This document shows, one piece after another, positions 51,355-60,451 of a stretch of DNA of 64,000 nucleotides. This DNA is from Pararhizobium capsulatum DSM 1112. GTDB taxonomy: Bacteria; Pseudomonadota; Alphaproteobacteria; Rhizobiales; Rhizobiaceae. The stretch covers positions 48,819 to 112,818 of the forward strand of contig NZ_JAUSVF010000007.1 of assembly GCF_030814475.1 (NCBI RefSeq), read 5' to 3'. A program made the position numbers and the translations under genes. The stretch's first letter is position 1; each line of letters begins with the position of its first letter. The notes under the pieces are model-generated. The model saw nothing but the letters and a program-made list of their open reading frames with translations, did not search any database and was not told the origin of the DNA.

Positions 51355-52820
51355 CGATAGCGACGTACGACCTGGCGATCATCGGTGGCGGAATCAATGG
51401 CGCGGGTTTAGCGCGCGATGCGGCCGGTCGCGGGCTTAGCGTCTTTCCGTGCGAAAAATCAGATATTGGTTCCGCCACGTCCTCGGCCTCGACCAAGCTC
51501 ATTCAAGGCGGCCTTCGCTATCTCGAGCACTATCAGCTCGGACTTGTGCGCCATGCACTGCGCGAGCGGGAGGTTCTGTGGAAAATTGCGCAACACATCA
51601 TCTGGCCGCTCCGTTTCGTGCTGCCGCATCGCAAGGGAATGTGGCCTGACTGGCTATTGCGTTTCGGACTGCTCATCTACGATCATCTCGGCGGGCGGAA
51701 AACGCTTCCGGGAACACAGGCCCTCAACCATTCGCGCGATCCCCTCGGCGTACCACTTCGCGATGTATCTTCGATTGGGTTCGAATATTCCGATTGCTGG
51801 GTACAGGACAACCGGCTCGTGGTACTCAATGTCCGCGACGCAGAAAACCGTGGCGCCGATATCCGCACGCGGACGCGCCTTGTACGGGCCAACCGCGAGA
51901 ACGGTTTCTGGCAGGTGAGTGTCGAGGATACGGAGACGGGGGTCTTCGAGAACATTAGGTCTCGGGCGCTCGTCAACGCAGCGTATATCGTCGTGCCACG
52001 CGTGTACGAACACGATCGAGGCTACATGTTCCAGAATCCCGATGGGCGTGTTTTCTTTGCAGTTCCCTATGGAAATGACTTCACCTTGATCGGCACGACC
52101 GATGTCGACTTTAAGGATCAACCTGATAACATACGCATCTCGGATGACGAGACCGACTATTTTTGCAAGGCAGCCTCATCCTATTTCAAGACGTGGGTAA
52201 AGCCATCCGACGTCGTTTGGTCCTATTCCGGCGTCCGGCCGCTCTACAACGATGGCGCTGCCCATGCACAGAAAACTACGCGCGACTATGTTCTTGAAAT
52301 CGATGGAGCCGAAAACGAAGCACCGTTGCTGACCATCTTCGGTGGAATGATCACTACCTATCGATGCCTGACTGAGGATGCGATTGAAACATTGGCATCG
52401 CGGTTCCCAAAGTGGAGTGCGAAGGCGGCCTGCACAGACAAACATGCTTTGCCCGGAGGTGACTTTCCCGCAGACGGAGCAGAACGACGAGTTCAGGATT
52501 TGGTGCGGGATTATGGATTTTTAGACATTCGAGCGGCGCGTCGTCTTGTTCGACATTATGGATCCGAGGCGCGCGACATTCTTGCCGGTTCCCGTGCCTG
52601 TGGGGATCTGGGCCGGTCCTTCAACGTCGATCTGCCGGAAGCTGAGGTGCAGTTCCCGATGGCGCGCAATTGTGCCCGTACGTCCGAGGATATGGTGTTT
52701 CGTCGAACGAAAGCGGGCATCCGCATGAACTTGCACGAGATTGCGGAGCTCGATGCCTGGATGTTGAAACACCGAACAGCAGCTCGCATGCAGAGACAGG
52801 AAGAAGTTATCGCGCGCTAA
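51351..52820 (+). CDS. GlpD-like glycerol-3-phosphate dehydrogenase with an internal deletion
   Basis: 489 residues. FAD-dependent membrane-associated oxidoreductase: IIGGGINGAGLARDAAGRGLSVF, ATSSASTKLIQGGLRYLEHYQL, FEYSDCWVQDNRLVVLN and DFTLIGTTDVDF. Compared with E. coli GlpD, about 26 residues between LVNAA and IVVPRV are missing; this includes the GPW turn and the KGSH segment. The usual LIHGG is LIQGG and the FGGK-x-TTYR lysine is Met. These are substrate- or cofactor-site positions in the family, so the enzyme may have a new substrate or be inactive. It overlaps the HAD gene by four bases. Confidence 0.86.
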   Translation: MTIATYDLAIIGGGINGAGLARDAAGRGLSVFPCEKSDIGSATSSASTKLIQGGLRYLEHYQLGLVRHALREREVLWKIAQHIIWPLRFVLPHRKGMWPDWLLRFGLLIYDHLGGRKTLPGTQALNHSRDPLGVPLRDVSSIGFEYSDCWVQDNRLVVLNVRDAENRGADIRTRTRLVRANRENGFWQVSVEDTETGVFENIRSRALVNAAYIVVPRVYEHDRGYMFQNPDGRVFFAVPYGNDFTLIGTTDVDFKDQPDNIRISDDETDYFCKAASSYFKTWVKPSDVVWSYSGVRPLYNDGAAHAQKTTRDYVLEIDGAENEAPLLTIFGGMITTYRCLTEDAIETLASRFPKWSAKAACTDKHALPGGDFPADGAERRVQDLVRDYGFLDIRAARRLVRHYGSEARDILAGSRACGDLGRSFNVDLPEAEVQFPMARNCARTSEDMVFRRTKAGIRMNLHEIAELDAWMLKHRTAARMQRQEEVIAR

Positions 52821-52976
52821 ACCGCACCAAAGACTTCAAAGATGCATACCGGTTTGCGGCCGGGGGAAGAGAAACAGGAGCGAGGAGCCGAACCGACAGA
52901 GGAGTGTGGGTTTGGCAACGGTGAACGCGTTCGGCTAGAGCGCAAAGTCACAATCCGCTCGCGGGAGGGGTACGGA

Positions 52977-53864
52977 ATGGCCGTCACACAGGTGAAACGC
53001 ATTGCGATATCGGACTCGCCGATTCCGTGGCTTCTGCCACTGGTTTGTCTGCTCGTGGTCTTCACGATCTACCCACTCATTTACAATGTCTGGCTGAGCT
53101 TCCACGAATTCGTGCCCAAGAAGCGTACTTTGAAATTCGTCGGAATGGCGAATTGGGTTCAGCTTTGGAACGACACGCGTTTCTGGAGCGCTCTTGGCGT
53201 TACCTTCCTCTATTTCTTCATCGCGTTGGTGTTCGAAATCATCCTTGGCATGGCAATCGCGATGCTGCTCGATGCCGAGCTACCCGGATTTGGCATGCTG
53301 CGCGCGACCCTCTCGATGACGCTGGTCATCCCGCCTGCCATTGCCGGCATGATGTTCCTGCTGATGGAGGACCCGCAGTTCGGAGTCTTGCCCTATCTGC
53401 TAAATACGATGGGCCTGCTCGACAAATCGACGCCAATTCTCGCAACTTCGTCATTGGCCTTGGCCGGTGTGCTCGTTGCGGAAATCTGGCAATGGACACC
53501 TTTCATGGTGCTGATCTTTATGGCAGGCCTGCGCTCACTTCCCGCCGAACCCTACGAAGCGGCGATGATCGACGGGGCCTCGTCGTTTCAGATGTTTCGA
53601 CGGCTGACGCTACCGATGATGTCGAAGGTGATCGCAGTGGCGGTGCTCCTGCGTGGCATCGATCTCTTCCGCGTGTTCGACTACGTGTTCGTCATGACCT
53701 CCGGCGGACCTGGAACGGCAACGTATACCGTCAGCCTCTATGCCTGGCAGCAGACGTTCTCGTTCCTGAAATGGGGGTATGGCGCGACGCTCAGCCTCGT
53801 CAGCTTGGTGATGGTGATGATCATGGCCAATATCTTCATCAAAGTCTTTAAGGTGAGGTGGTAG
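52977..53864 (+). CDS. ABC transporter permease (MalF-type)
   Basis: 295 residues from ATG 52977, with GGGAGGGG upstream; an earlier in-frame start lacks a signal. Membrane permease with WLLPLVCLLVVFTIYPLIYNVWLSF, IWQWTPFMVLIFMAGLRSLP, the EAA loop PYEAAMIDGASSFQMFRRLTLPMMS and MTSGGPGTATYTVSLYAWQ. First membrane subunit of the third polyol-type importer. It follows the GlpD-like gene by 156 bp of non-coding sequence. Confidence 0.92.
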   Translation: MAVTQVKRIAISDSPIPWLLPLVCLLVVFTIYPLIYNVWLSFHEFVPKKRTLKFVGMANWVQLWNDTRFWSALGVTFLYFFIALVFEIILGMAIAMLLDAELPGFGMLRATLSMTLVIPPAIAGMMFLLMEDPQFGVLPYLLNTMGLLDKSTPILATSSLALAGVLVAEIWQWTPFMVLIFMAGLRSLPAEPYEAAMIDGASSFQMFRRLTLPMMSKVIAVAVLLRGIDLFRVFDYVFVMTSGGPGTATYTVSLYAWQQTFSFLKWGYGATLSLVSLVMVMIMANIFIKVFKVRW

Positions 53865-53865
53865 C

Positions 53866-54741
53866 ATGCACCAAAGCACGGGCATACGCACATTGCGCAC
53901 CATCGGGGGCTGGCTGGTTGTCGCGGCCTTCTTCTTCCCGATCTACTTCTGGACGTCGGTGGCCTTTCGCAACTCAAAGGATATTTTCAACTGGCCGCCG
54001 AAGTTCTTCGTCTTCGAGCCGACCGTGAAGAACTTCGAACAGGTCTTTGGCGTCTCGCTGGGTTTCGGCGCAGCGGAAGCCGTCACGCCCGGCGGCGGCA
54101 ATTTTTATATGGCTCCGCGCCTCTGGGATTCGATTGTCGTCGCCTCGATGTCGACGGTGCTCGCGATCATCGTCGCAACGCTCGCCGCCTATTCGCTGTC
54201 GCGCATGAATTTTCGCGGTCGGCACGAGTTCGTCAACTGGGTGCTCTCCACCCGTATGATGCCACCGGTCGCTGTCGCCATTCCGATGTTCTTCATCTTC
54301 AAGCAGTTCAGTTTGCTCGACACGTATCTTGGCGTCATCCTGATCCACGGGTTGATGAATCTGCCTCTGGCGGTACTGCTTCTAAAGAGCTTCTTTGACG
54401 ACATTCCATCCGAGATTGATGAGAGTGCACTACTCGATGGCGCGTCGCGCTGGACGATCTTTCGGCGCATCGTTCTACCGATGGCAAAGGGCGGCATCGC
54501 CGCCACCGCCGTACTCTGCTTCATCTTCTCGTGGACGGAATTCCTTTTCGTGCTGACGCTGACCCAGACGAACTTGAAGACGGTGCCGGTGGTTTCGTCC
54601 ACGTTCGTGACGTCGATCGGCACGGCCTGGGGCAACATGGCAGCGCTTGGCGCCGCATCGATCGTACCCGCGTTCATCGTCATTCTTTTGGTTCAGCGGC
54701 ATCTCGTGCGGGGCCTGACGATGGGGTCGCTAAAGCAGTAA
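53866..54741 (+). CDS. ABC transporter permease (MalG-type)
   Basis: 291 residues, starting one base after the previous stop. FFFPIYFWTSVAFRNSKDIF at the start, LSTRMMPPVAVAIPMFFIFKQF, the EAA loop IDESALLDGASRWTIFRRIVLPMAKGG, and the ending HLVRGLTMGSLKQ. Second membrane subunit of the third importer. Similar in layout to the permeases at 24 and 38.7 kb, which shows recurrent recruitment of this transporter family. Confidence 0.92.
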   Translation: MHQSTGIRTLRTIGGWLVVAAFFFPIYFWTSVAFRNSKDIFNWPPKFFVFEPTVKNFEQVFGVSLGFGAAEAVTPGGGNFYMAPRLWDSIVVASMSTVLAIIVATLAAYSLSRMNFRGRHEFVNWVLSTRMMPPVAVAIPMFFIFKQFSLLDTYLGVILIHGLMNLPLAVLLLKSFFDDIPSEIDESALLDGASRWTIFRRIVLPMAKGGIAATAVLCFIFSWTEFLFVLTLTQTNLKTVPVVSSTFVTSIGTAWGNMAALGAASIVPAFIVILLVQRHLVRGLTMGSLKQ

Positions 54742-54812
54742 TTCGACGCGGAGGGCGTCTGAATATCCGGCCGGCAATTCTGTTGACCGTATAAAAAGTG
54801 GAGGAGAAGAGG

Positions 54813-56309
54813 ATGAAGGACAGTATCAGAAAGATGCATCTCGCATCGATCACCGACAAGTTCGTCAAAGGTCAGATGAGCCGCCGAAACTTCCTGATGG
54901 CCGCCGGAAAACTCGGCTTGGGCGCAAGTGCGCTCGGCATGGGCATGGGTCGGCGGCCGTTCACCATTTCGCAAGCAAACGCCCAGGAAGGACTTCAGCC
55001 GTCTGCCGACGTCATTGCCTGGCTGAAAGATGTCGGTAAGCCGTTTGCCGGCACGACGCTGAAACTGGCAACGGAATCGACTCCGCCCTCCAACGCCATC
55101 AATTCGCAGTTGAAAAAGTATTTTGAGGAGGCGACAGGTATCAAGGTCGAGATCGAAGTTCTTCCGCTGGAGCAAGTTTTACAGAAGTTAACGCTCGACG
55201 TAGCGTCATCGCTCGGAACCTATGACCTTTACTACATCGATCAGAGCTGGGCTGCATCCTTCAGCCAGGACGTCTTTGACCCCCGTGAGCAGATCGAGGC
55301 AAAGGCCGATTTGGCAATGCCTAACTATAATATCGACGATTTCCTGCCGGCTCTGGTGGACGGCATCTGCAAGTATGAAAACCGCTGGGTCGGCGTTCCC
55401 TACGACATTCCGATCTTCATCATGATCTATCGCAAGGACATCTACGAAAAGTTGGGCTTCAAGGCACCCGCCACTTTCGAGGAATTGTATAACAATTCAG
55501 CGGCCATCACGAAGGAAATGGGGCCGACCACATATGGCTACGCCGGCCAGATGAAGTCGGGCCACTATGCGCTCGAGTGTGAATGGACATCTATGCTGTG
55601 GGGCCATGGCGGCTCGATCTTCAACGCCGACAAGAAGTTCGTCGGCAATGACGAACAGGGCATTGCCGCACTTGACTACTATACCAAGCTGCGTGCCATC
55701 ATGCCTCCGGGAGTGGATGGCTGGACGTGGGACGGTCAGGGGCAGGCCGTTGCGCAAGGGGTTGCAGCGTCCATGCTTTCCTGGGGCGAGTTTTTCCCCT
55801 TCTTCGACGACCCGACCCAAACGAAGGTCTCCGGGCTATGCGAAGTCGTCATCCCGCCGCAGCCGATCGCACTGCGCAAACCGGCCGATTGCGGTTATGG
55901 AGAAATACCGGGCGTCGGCCATCAAGGTGGCTCTTCGCTCGCCGTTTCAAAATACTCCAAGAGCCCGGATGCCGCATGGCTGTTCATGCAATGGGCGACA
56001 TGCGCCGACACGCAGGCACTGATCACCACGCTCGGTGGGGGGACAGGTCCGACGCGTGCCAGCGTCTATGACGATCCCCGCGTTCTTGCCAATGCTCGCG
56101 TCGGTGCCGGTACCACCCGCCACCTGCCGGTCGTGCGCGAAACCATCGCCAAGTATATGGGCTCCGAGCCGGACCTGCCGGAATGGGCCCAGCTTTCCAG
56201 CGATACGATCCCCGTCAGCCTCGGCAAATATTTTGCCGGCAGTTACAGCTCGTCGAAACAAGCGCTCGACGATATCGCCGCGCAGGTCGATGCAGTGATG
56301 AAGGGCTGA
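54813..56309 (+). CDS. Tat-exported ABC transporter substrate-binding protein
   Basis: 498 residues from ATG 54813 behind GAGGAG. The N-terminus has a twin-arginine motif, MSRRNFLMAAGKLGLGASAL, so export through the Tat pathway is likely, unlike the Sec-type binding proteins of the other two importers. The body is a family 1 solute-binding protein: GTTLKLATESTPPSNAINSQL, GTYDLYYIDQSWAASFSQDV, WVGVPYDIPIFIMIYRKDIY and GHQGGSSLAVSKYSK. Ligand unknown, probably a small polyol or its derivative. Confidence 0.88.
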   Translation: MKDSIRKMHLASITDKFVKGQMSRRNFLMAAGKLGLGASALGMGMGRRPFTISQANAQEGLQPSADVIAWLKDVGKPFAGTTLKLATESTPPSNAINSQLKKYFEEATGIKVEIEVLPLEQVLQKLTLDVASSLGTYDLYYIDQSWAASFSQDVFDPREQIEAKADLAMPNYNIDDFLPALVDGICKYENRWVGVPYDIPIFIMIYRKDIYEKLGFKAPATFEELYNNSAAITKEMGPTTYGYAGQMKSGHYALECEWTSMLWGHGGSIFNADKKFVGNDEQGIAALDYYTKLRAIMPPGVDGWTWDGQGQAVAQGVAASMLSWGEFFPFFDDPTQTKVSGLCEVVIPPQPIALRKPADCGYGEIPGVGHQGGSSLAVSKYSKSPDAAWLFMQWATCADTQALITTLGGGTGPTRASVYDDPRVLANARVGAGTTRHLPVVRETIAKYMGSEPDLPEWAQLSSDTIPVSLGKYFAGSYSSSKQALDDIAAQVDAVMKG

Positions 56310-56348
56310 TCGCAGCAACGGCGGTTTCAACCGCTCTTAAACCAACCG

Positions 56349-56403
56349 GTTCCCGGGTTGCGCGACCTCTGGCTCTATTCCAGTCGCAGGCGCACCCGGG
56401 AAC
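56349..56403 (+). terminator. Stem-loop after the binding-protein gene
   Basis: GTTCCCGGGTTGCGC (56349-56363) pairs with GCGCACCCGGGAAC (56390-56403), with one bulged base and a 26-base loop. There is no T-tract, so it is more likely a 3'-protecting or attenuating hairpin between the binding-protein and SDR genes. Confidence 0.55.
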
Positions 56404-56432
56404 AGCCGCAGAATTATTCGGGAGACTGAAAC

Positions 56433-57158
56433 ATGGCGGACAAGCCGCTGATTGCAATTACAGGCGCAAGCTCAGGTATCGGCGAGGCGACGGCAAGGGC
56501 ATTTTCGGCAGCCGGCCACCCGGTGTTGCTGCTGGCGCGTCGCTTAGACCGGCTGCAGGCGCTGGGCTTGTCGAACGCCGTGTTAAAGCAGGTCGATGTC
56601 CGCGATCGGGCAGCACTAGCTGCAGCGGTCACTGATGCCGAGGCAGAATTCGGACCGGTGGACATGATGTTCGCCAATGCTGGTATTGCCCGACTCGGAG
56701 ACATCGCCAAGCAACCCCCCGAAGAATGGGACGAGATGATAGACATCAACACGAAAGGGGTGATGAACTCCGTCCATGCAGTGATGGCCGGTATGATTAG
56801 CCGCCGCCACGGCACGTTGATGATGATGAGTTCGATTGCAGGCCGCAAGGTTTATCCGGATCACACGGTCTATTGCGGCACGAAGTATTTCGTCCACGCG
56901 GTCTCGGAAAGCTTACGCGAATACCTGGCACCGCACGAGGTGCGCGTTATCGTTTTGTCGCCTGGAATTATCGACACCGAAGTGCTGGATCATGTGAACG
57001 ACAAGAATACGCTCGCTAACTACAAGGCCAACAAGGAAGCGATCGGAGGCGGAATTTCCGCTGACATCGTCGCCGAACTGATCCTGAATGCTTACAATCT
57101 GCCGCAGCGGGCGATCGTGCAGGAAATCGTCATAACCCCAACGAGACAAAGATACTGA
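56433..57158 (+). CDS. Short-chain dehydrogenase
   Basis: 241 residues. Classical SDR with TGASSGIGEATARAF, MFANAGIARLG, MMSSIAGRKVY and Y-C-G-T-K, plus LSPGIIDTEVLDHV after the active site. The C-terminus (IVQEIVITPTRQRY) is typical of the YdfG/serine-dehydrogenase-like group. It lies between the binding-protein and ATPase genes of the third importer, so it most likely oxidises the imported polyol. Confidence 0.88.
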   Translation: MADKPLIAITGASSGIGEATARAFSAAGHPVLLLARRLDRLQALGLSNAVLKQVDVRDRAALAAAVTDAEAEFGPVDMMFANAGIARLGDIAKQPPEEWDEMIDINTKGVMNSVHAVMAGMISRRHGTLMMMSSIAGRKVYPDHTVYCGTKYFVHAVSESLREYLAPHEVRVIVLSPGIIDTEVLDHVNDKNTLANYKANKEAIGGGISADIVAELILNAYNLPQRAIVQEIVITPTRQRY

Positions 57159-57223
57159 CGGCTACAGCCCATGATCCGGCCGTACTGATAAAGAGAATAC
57201 AAAGACGTGTGGAGCAGAAGTTC

Positions 57224-58288
57224 ATGGCAACCGTAGAATACCAGCGCATCGGCAAATCCTTCGGTGCCTTCAATATCATGCGTGATATTTCGTTTCTGAT
57301 TGAGGATCATCAATTCGTAGTTCTACTCGGACCGTCCGGCTGTGGGAAGACTACGCTGTTGCGCATGACAGCAGGCCTGGAGAGTGTCAGTGAGGGGGAT
57401 CTTCTGATCTCCGGTCGCCGGGTCAACGATGTACATCCGCGCGACCGCGACATCGCCATGGTGTTCCAGAACTACGCGCTCTATCCGACCATGAAGGTAT
57501 ACGAGAACATCGCCTTCAGCCTGGAGGTTGCAAAACTCGCACCTGTAGATATCAAGCGGCGCGTCGAACACGCCGCAGAGATCCTCAATCTCACACCCTA
57601 TCTCCAGCGGTATCCGAAGGAGCTTTCGGGCGGCCAGCGCCAGCGTGTCGCCATGGGGCGGGCGATGGTGCGCGAAGCAGCTGTGTTTCTGTTCGATGAG
57701 CCACTTTCCAACCTCGACGCAAAGCTACGTGCACATATGCGCACCGAAATTCGCCAGCTTCACAACCGGCTCAGGACGACCACCATCTATGTGACGCACG
57801 ACCAGATCGAGGCGATGACGATGGCCGATGAGATCGTCGTCATGCGGGCCGGCAAGATCGAGCAGATTGGCACGCCGGACGATGTCTATGACAGGCCCGC
57901 GAGCAAGTATGTCGCCGACTTCATAGGTTCGTCGGCGATCAATTTCCTCACGGGTATCGTCGTTGCCAACCAGGGAGCACCGGCTGTGGAAACCAGGGCC
58001 GGCCTCATCCAGCTCGACCCATCCCTGAATGTGACAACGGGCCAGCGGGTGATCTGCGGTGTTCGCCCGACCGATGTCACCGTTGATCCCCACGGGTCCA
58101 TCGTTGCCCGGTCGCTGCTCATAGAGCGCATGGGGCACGAGGCGCAGCTGTGCTGCGAGGGTCCGGAAGGCCAATTCCTGGCGATTGTCGACAAGTCCGC
58201 CCGCTTTGAAACACGTGCGGATATCCGTTTCTCGATCGCACCTGACAAGGTGCACGTCTTCGACGCGGCGACGGAAAACCGGGTCTGA
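57224..58288 (+). CDS. ABC transporter ATPase (UgpC/MalK-like)
   Basis: 354 residues from ATG 57224 with GGAG nine bases upstream. All motifs are canonical: Walker A GPSGCGKTTLL, Q-loop MVFQNYALYPTMKV, signature [14 protein letters not shown], Walker [12 protein letters not shown], switch VTHDQIEAMTM, then the regulatory OB domain. It powers the third importer as a homodimer, in contrast to the unequal ATPase pair at 40.5-42.7 kb. Confidence 0.93.
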   Translation: MATVEYQRIGKSFGAFNIMRDISFLIEDHQFVVLLGPSGCGKTTLLRMTAGLESVSEGDLLISGRRVNDVHPRDRDIAMVFQNYALYPTMKVYENIAFSLEVAKLAPVDIKRRVEHAAEILNLTPYLQRYPKELSGGQRQRVAMGRAMVREAAVFLFDEPLSNLDAKLRAHMRTEIRQLHNRLRTTTIYVTHDQIEAMTMADEIVVMRAGKIEQIGTPDDVYDRPASKYVADFIGSSAINFLTGIVVANQGAPAVETRAGLIQLDPSLNVTTGQRVICGVRPTDVTVDPHGSIVARSLLIERMGHEAQLCCEGPEGQFLAIVDKSARFETRADIRFSIAPDKVHVFDAATENRV

Positions 58289-58358
58289 CCCTCCGGCTAT
58301 TGGACAGTTAGTTTTTGCAGCCCGCTTCCGTAAGGATGAGGGGAGAAAGGAGACAGTG

Positions 58359-60407
58359 ATGGAATCGAGATGGGACGAAAGCGAGTTCGCATCCGTAGTC
58401 GAGGCTTATGTCGGAAAAGGTGTCAACCGCGATCTGGCCATCCGGACCTATACGACGCGCCTGCTTGGGCAGGATCCGGAGCTGGTGCTACATGGTGGCG
58501 GCAATACGTCGGTCAAAACGGCGTTTACTGATCGGGACGGCGCTTCGGTGGATGTCCTTTGCGTCAAGGGCAGCGGCTGGGATATGGGCACAATCCAGCC
58601 ACAGGGCCTGCCGGCGGTGCGGCTGGAGCCACTAAAGGCCATGGTCGGCTTCAACGAATTGAGCGATGACGAAATGGTGATGCTGCAGCGGCGCCTGCTG
58701 ATGGACCCCAACGCGCCGAACCCCTCGGTCGAAGCCATCCTGCATGGATTGCTGCCGTTCAGGCATATCGATCATACCCATGCCAATGCGATCGTCTCCC
58801 TGACGAACGAGCCGCATGGTGAAGACCTCATCCGCGACCTTTTCCCCAACTCGATCATTGTTCCCTATGTCATGCCCGGCTTCCTTCTGGCCAAGGCCTG
58901 CGACGCAGCCTTTCGAGCCAACCCCAATGGCGACGGTATGATCCTTCTCAAGCATGGTATTTTTACCTGGTCTGACGATTCGCGCACAGCTTATGAGGAT
59001 ATGATCGCCAAGATCGATCAGGCGGAACGCAGGTTGGCAAGAGGCCGTCCTCGGCCGTTCACACCTGTCGAACTGCCCGTAGCGGTCGCGAGCGTGGCAG
59101 AGATCGCGCCGATCCTACGCGGTGCCATCGCCATCGATACCGGGATCGAGGGAGCACCAAAGCGCTTTGTCATCGAACACCGGACCAGTGCAAAGGTTCT
59201 CGACTTCTGCAACGCAGAGACGGTAAAAAGTCTCGTCACGCGAGGCAATGCGACACCCGAACACGTCATCCATATTAAACGCTTCGGCATTGCGCTGCCT
59301 GCGCCTGTGTCGGGAAGTCTGGAGGAATGGGGACTGGTAGTCGTTGACGCGGTCGCGGCCTACCAGGCAGAGTACCGCGCCTATTTCGAACGGAACAATG
59401 CCCGTGTCGGCGGGGGCAAGACTATGCTCGATCCGATGCCGCGCGTCTTTTACGTTGCCGGGGTCGGCCTGTTTTCCGCCGGTGCCACTCGCAAGAACGC
59501 AATTGTCGGCGCCGATGTGGCGGAGGCGACGATCGACGTGATTACGAACGCCGAGGGCATCGAGACTTTCGAAGCGCTGTCCGAGGCCGACCTGTTCGAC
59601 ATCGAATACTGGTCGCTGGAGCAGGTCAAGCTGACCAAGCAGGTGGAAAAGCCCCTGACTCGGCAAATAGCCGTAGTAACCGGCGCAGCTAGTGGGCTTG
59701 GCCTCGCCGTAGCAGAGGCCCTTCGCGCCGAGGGTGCGGAGATTGCGCTGATTGACATTGCGGGGGAGGCAGTCGCCCGCGAAGCCAAGAGACTTGGCGG
59801 GTTAGGCATCGCCTGCGACGTGACCGATCCGGCGGATGTGGATGCAGCGATCGCCAAGGTGGCTGGTCATTTCGGCGGTGTCGACATCCTGATCTCAAAT
59901 GCCGGGGCGGCGTTTCAGGGCCGGCTCGTGGATGTGCCGGAGGAAACGTTTCGAAAGGCGTTCGATCTGAATTTCTGGGCCCATCACTACGTGGCACGCG
60001 CTGCCGTTCGCGTGATGGAAAAGCAGAACACCGGTGGCGCGATCGTCTTCAACGTGTCAAAGCAAGCCGTCAATCCAGGGGCGGATTTCGGTCCCTATGG
60101 CACCTCGAAGGCGGCGTTGATGGCGCTGATGCGTCAATACGCCATCGAACATGGCGCATCGGGCATCACCTCCAATGCCGTCAACGCCGACCGGATCCGT
60201 ACGGGCTTAATGACGGATGACATGGTCAAGGAGAGAAGCCGCGCGCGGGGCTTGACACCGGAGGCCTATATGCGCGGCAACCTCGTCGGCAGAGAGGTGA
60301 CGGGTGCCGACGTGGCGGCAGCCTTTGTTCATCTTGCGAAGGCCCGCGCCAGCACCGGTGCCGTGATCACCGTAGACGGCGGCAATGTCGCCGCCATGAT
60401 GCGATAG
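58359..60407 (+). CDS. Class II aldolase fused to a short-chain dehydrogenase
   Basis: 682 residues from ATG 58359 with GGAGA upstream. Residues about 20-420 are a class II aldolase/adducin-like domain, with LHGGGNTSVKT, the metal-binding HIDHTHANAIVSLTN and LKHGIFTWSDD. Residues about 430-682 are an SDR, with [30 protein letters not shown] and Y-G-T-S-K. This is the architecture of bifunctional rhamnulose-phosphate-type aldolase/dehydrogenase (RhaEW-like) proteins: a ketose 1-phosphate is split to DHAP plus an aldehyde, which the SDR half oxidises. The substrate here is not necessarily rhamnulose phosphate. A stand-alone SDR paralogue is at 45464. Confidence 0.9.
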   Translation: MESRWDESEFASVVEAYVGKGVNRDLAIRTYTTRLLGQDPELVLHGGGNTSVKTAFTDRDGASVDVLCVKGSGWDMGTIQPQGLPAVRLEPLKAMVGFNELSDDEMVMLQRRLLMDPNAPNPSVEAILHGLLPFRHIDHTHANAIVSLTNEPHGEDLIRDLFPNSIIVPYVMPGFLLAKACDAAFRANPNGDGMILLKHGIFTWSDDSRTAYEDMIAKIDQAERRLARGRPRPFTPVELPVAVASVAEIAPILRGAIAIDTGIEGAPKRFVIEHRTSAKVLDFCNAETVKSLVTRGNATPEHVIHIKRFGIALPAPVSGSLEEWGLVVVDAVAAYQAEYRAYFERNNARVGGGKTMLDPMPRVFYVAGVGLFSAGATRKNAIVGADVAEATIDVITNAEGIETFEALSEADLFDIEYWSLEQVKLTKQVEKPLTRQIAVVTGAASGLGLAVAEALRAEGAEIALIDIAGEAVAREAKRLGGLGIACDVTDPADVDAAIAKVAGHFGGVDILISNAGAAFQGRLVDVPEETFRKAFDLNFWAHHYVARAAVRVMEKQNTGGAIVFNVSKQAVNPGADFGPYGTSKAALMALMRQYAIEHGASGITSNAVNADRIRTGLMTDDMVKERSRARGLTPEAYMRGNLVGREVTGADVAAAFVHLAKARASTGAVITVDGGNVAAMMR

Positions 60408-60451
60408 CGGTTCGGCTTGCCGTTTGAAGCCAAGCAAGGTGGAGGATCGCC

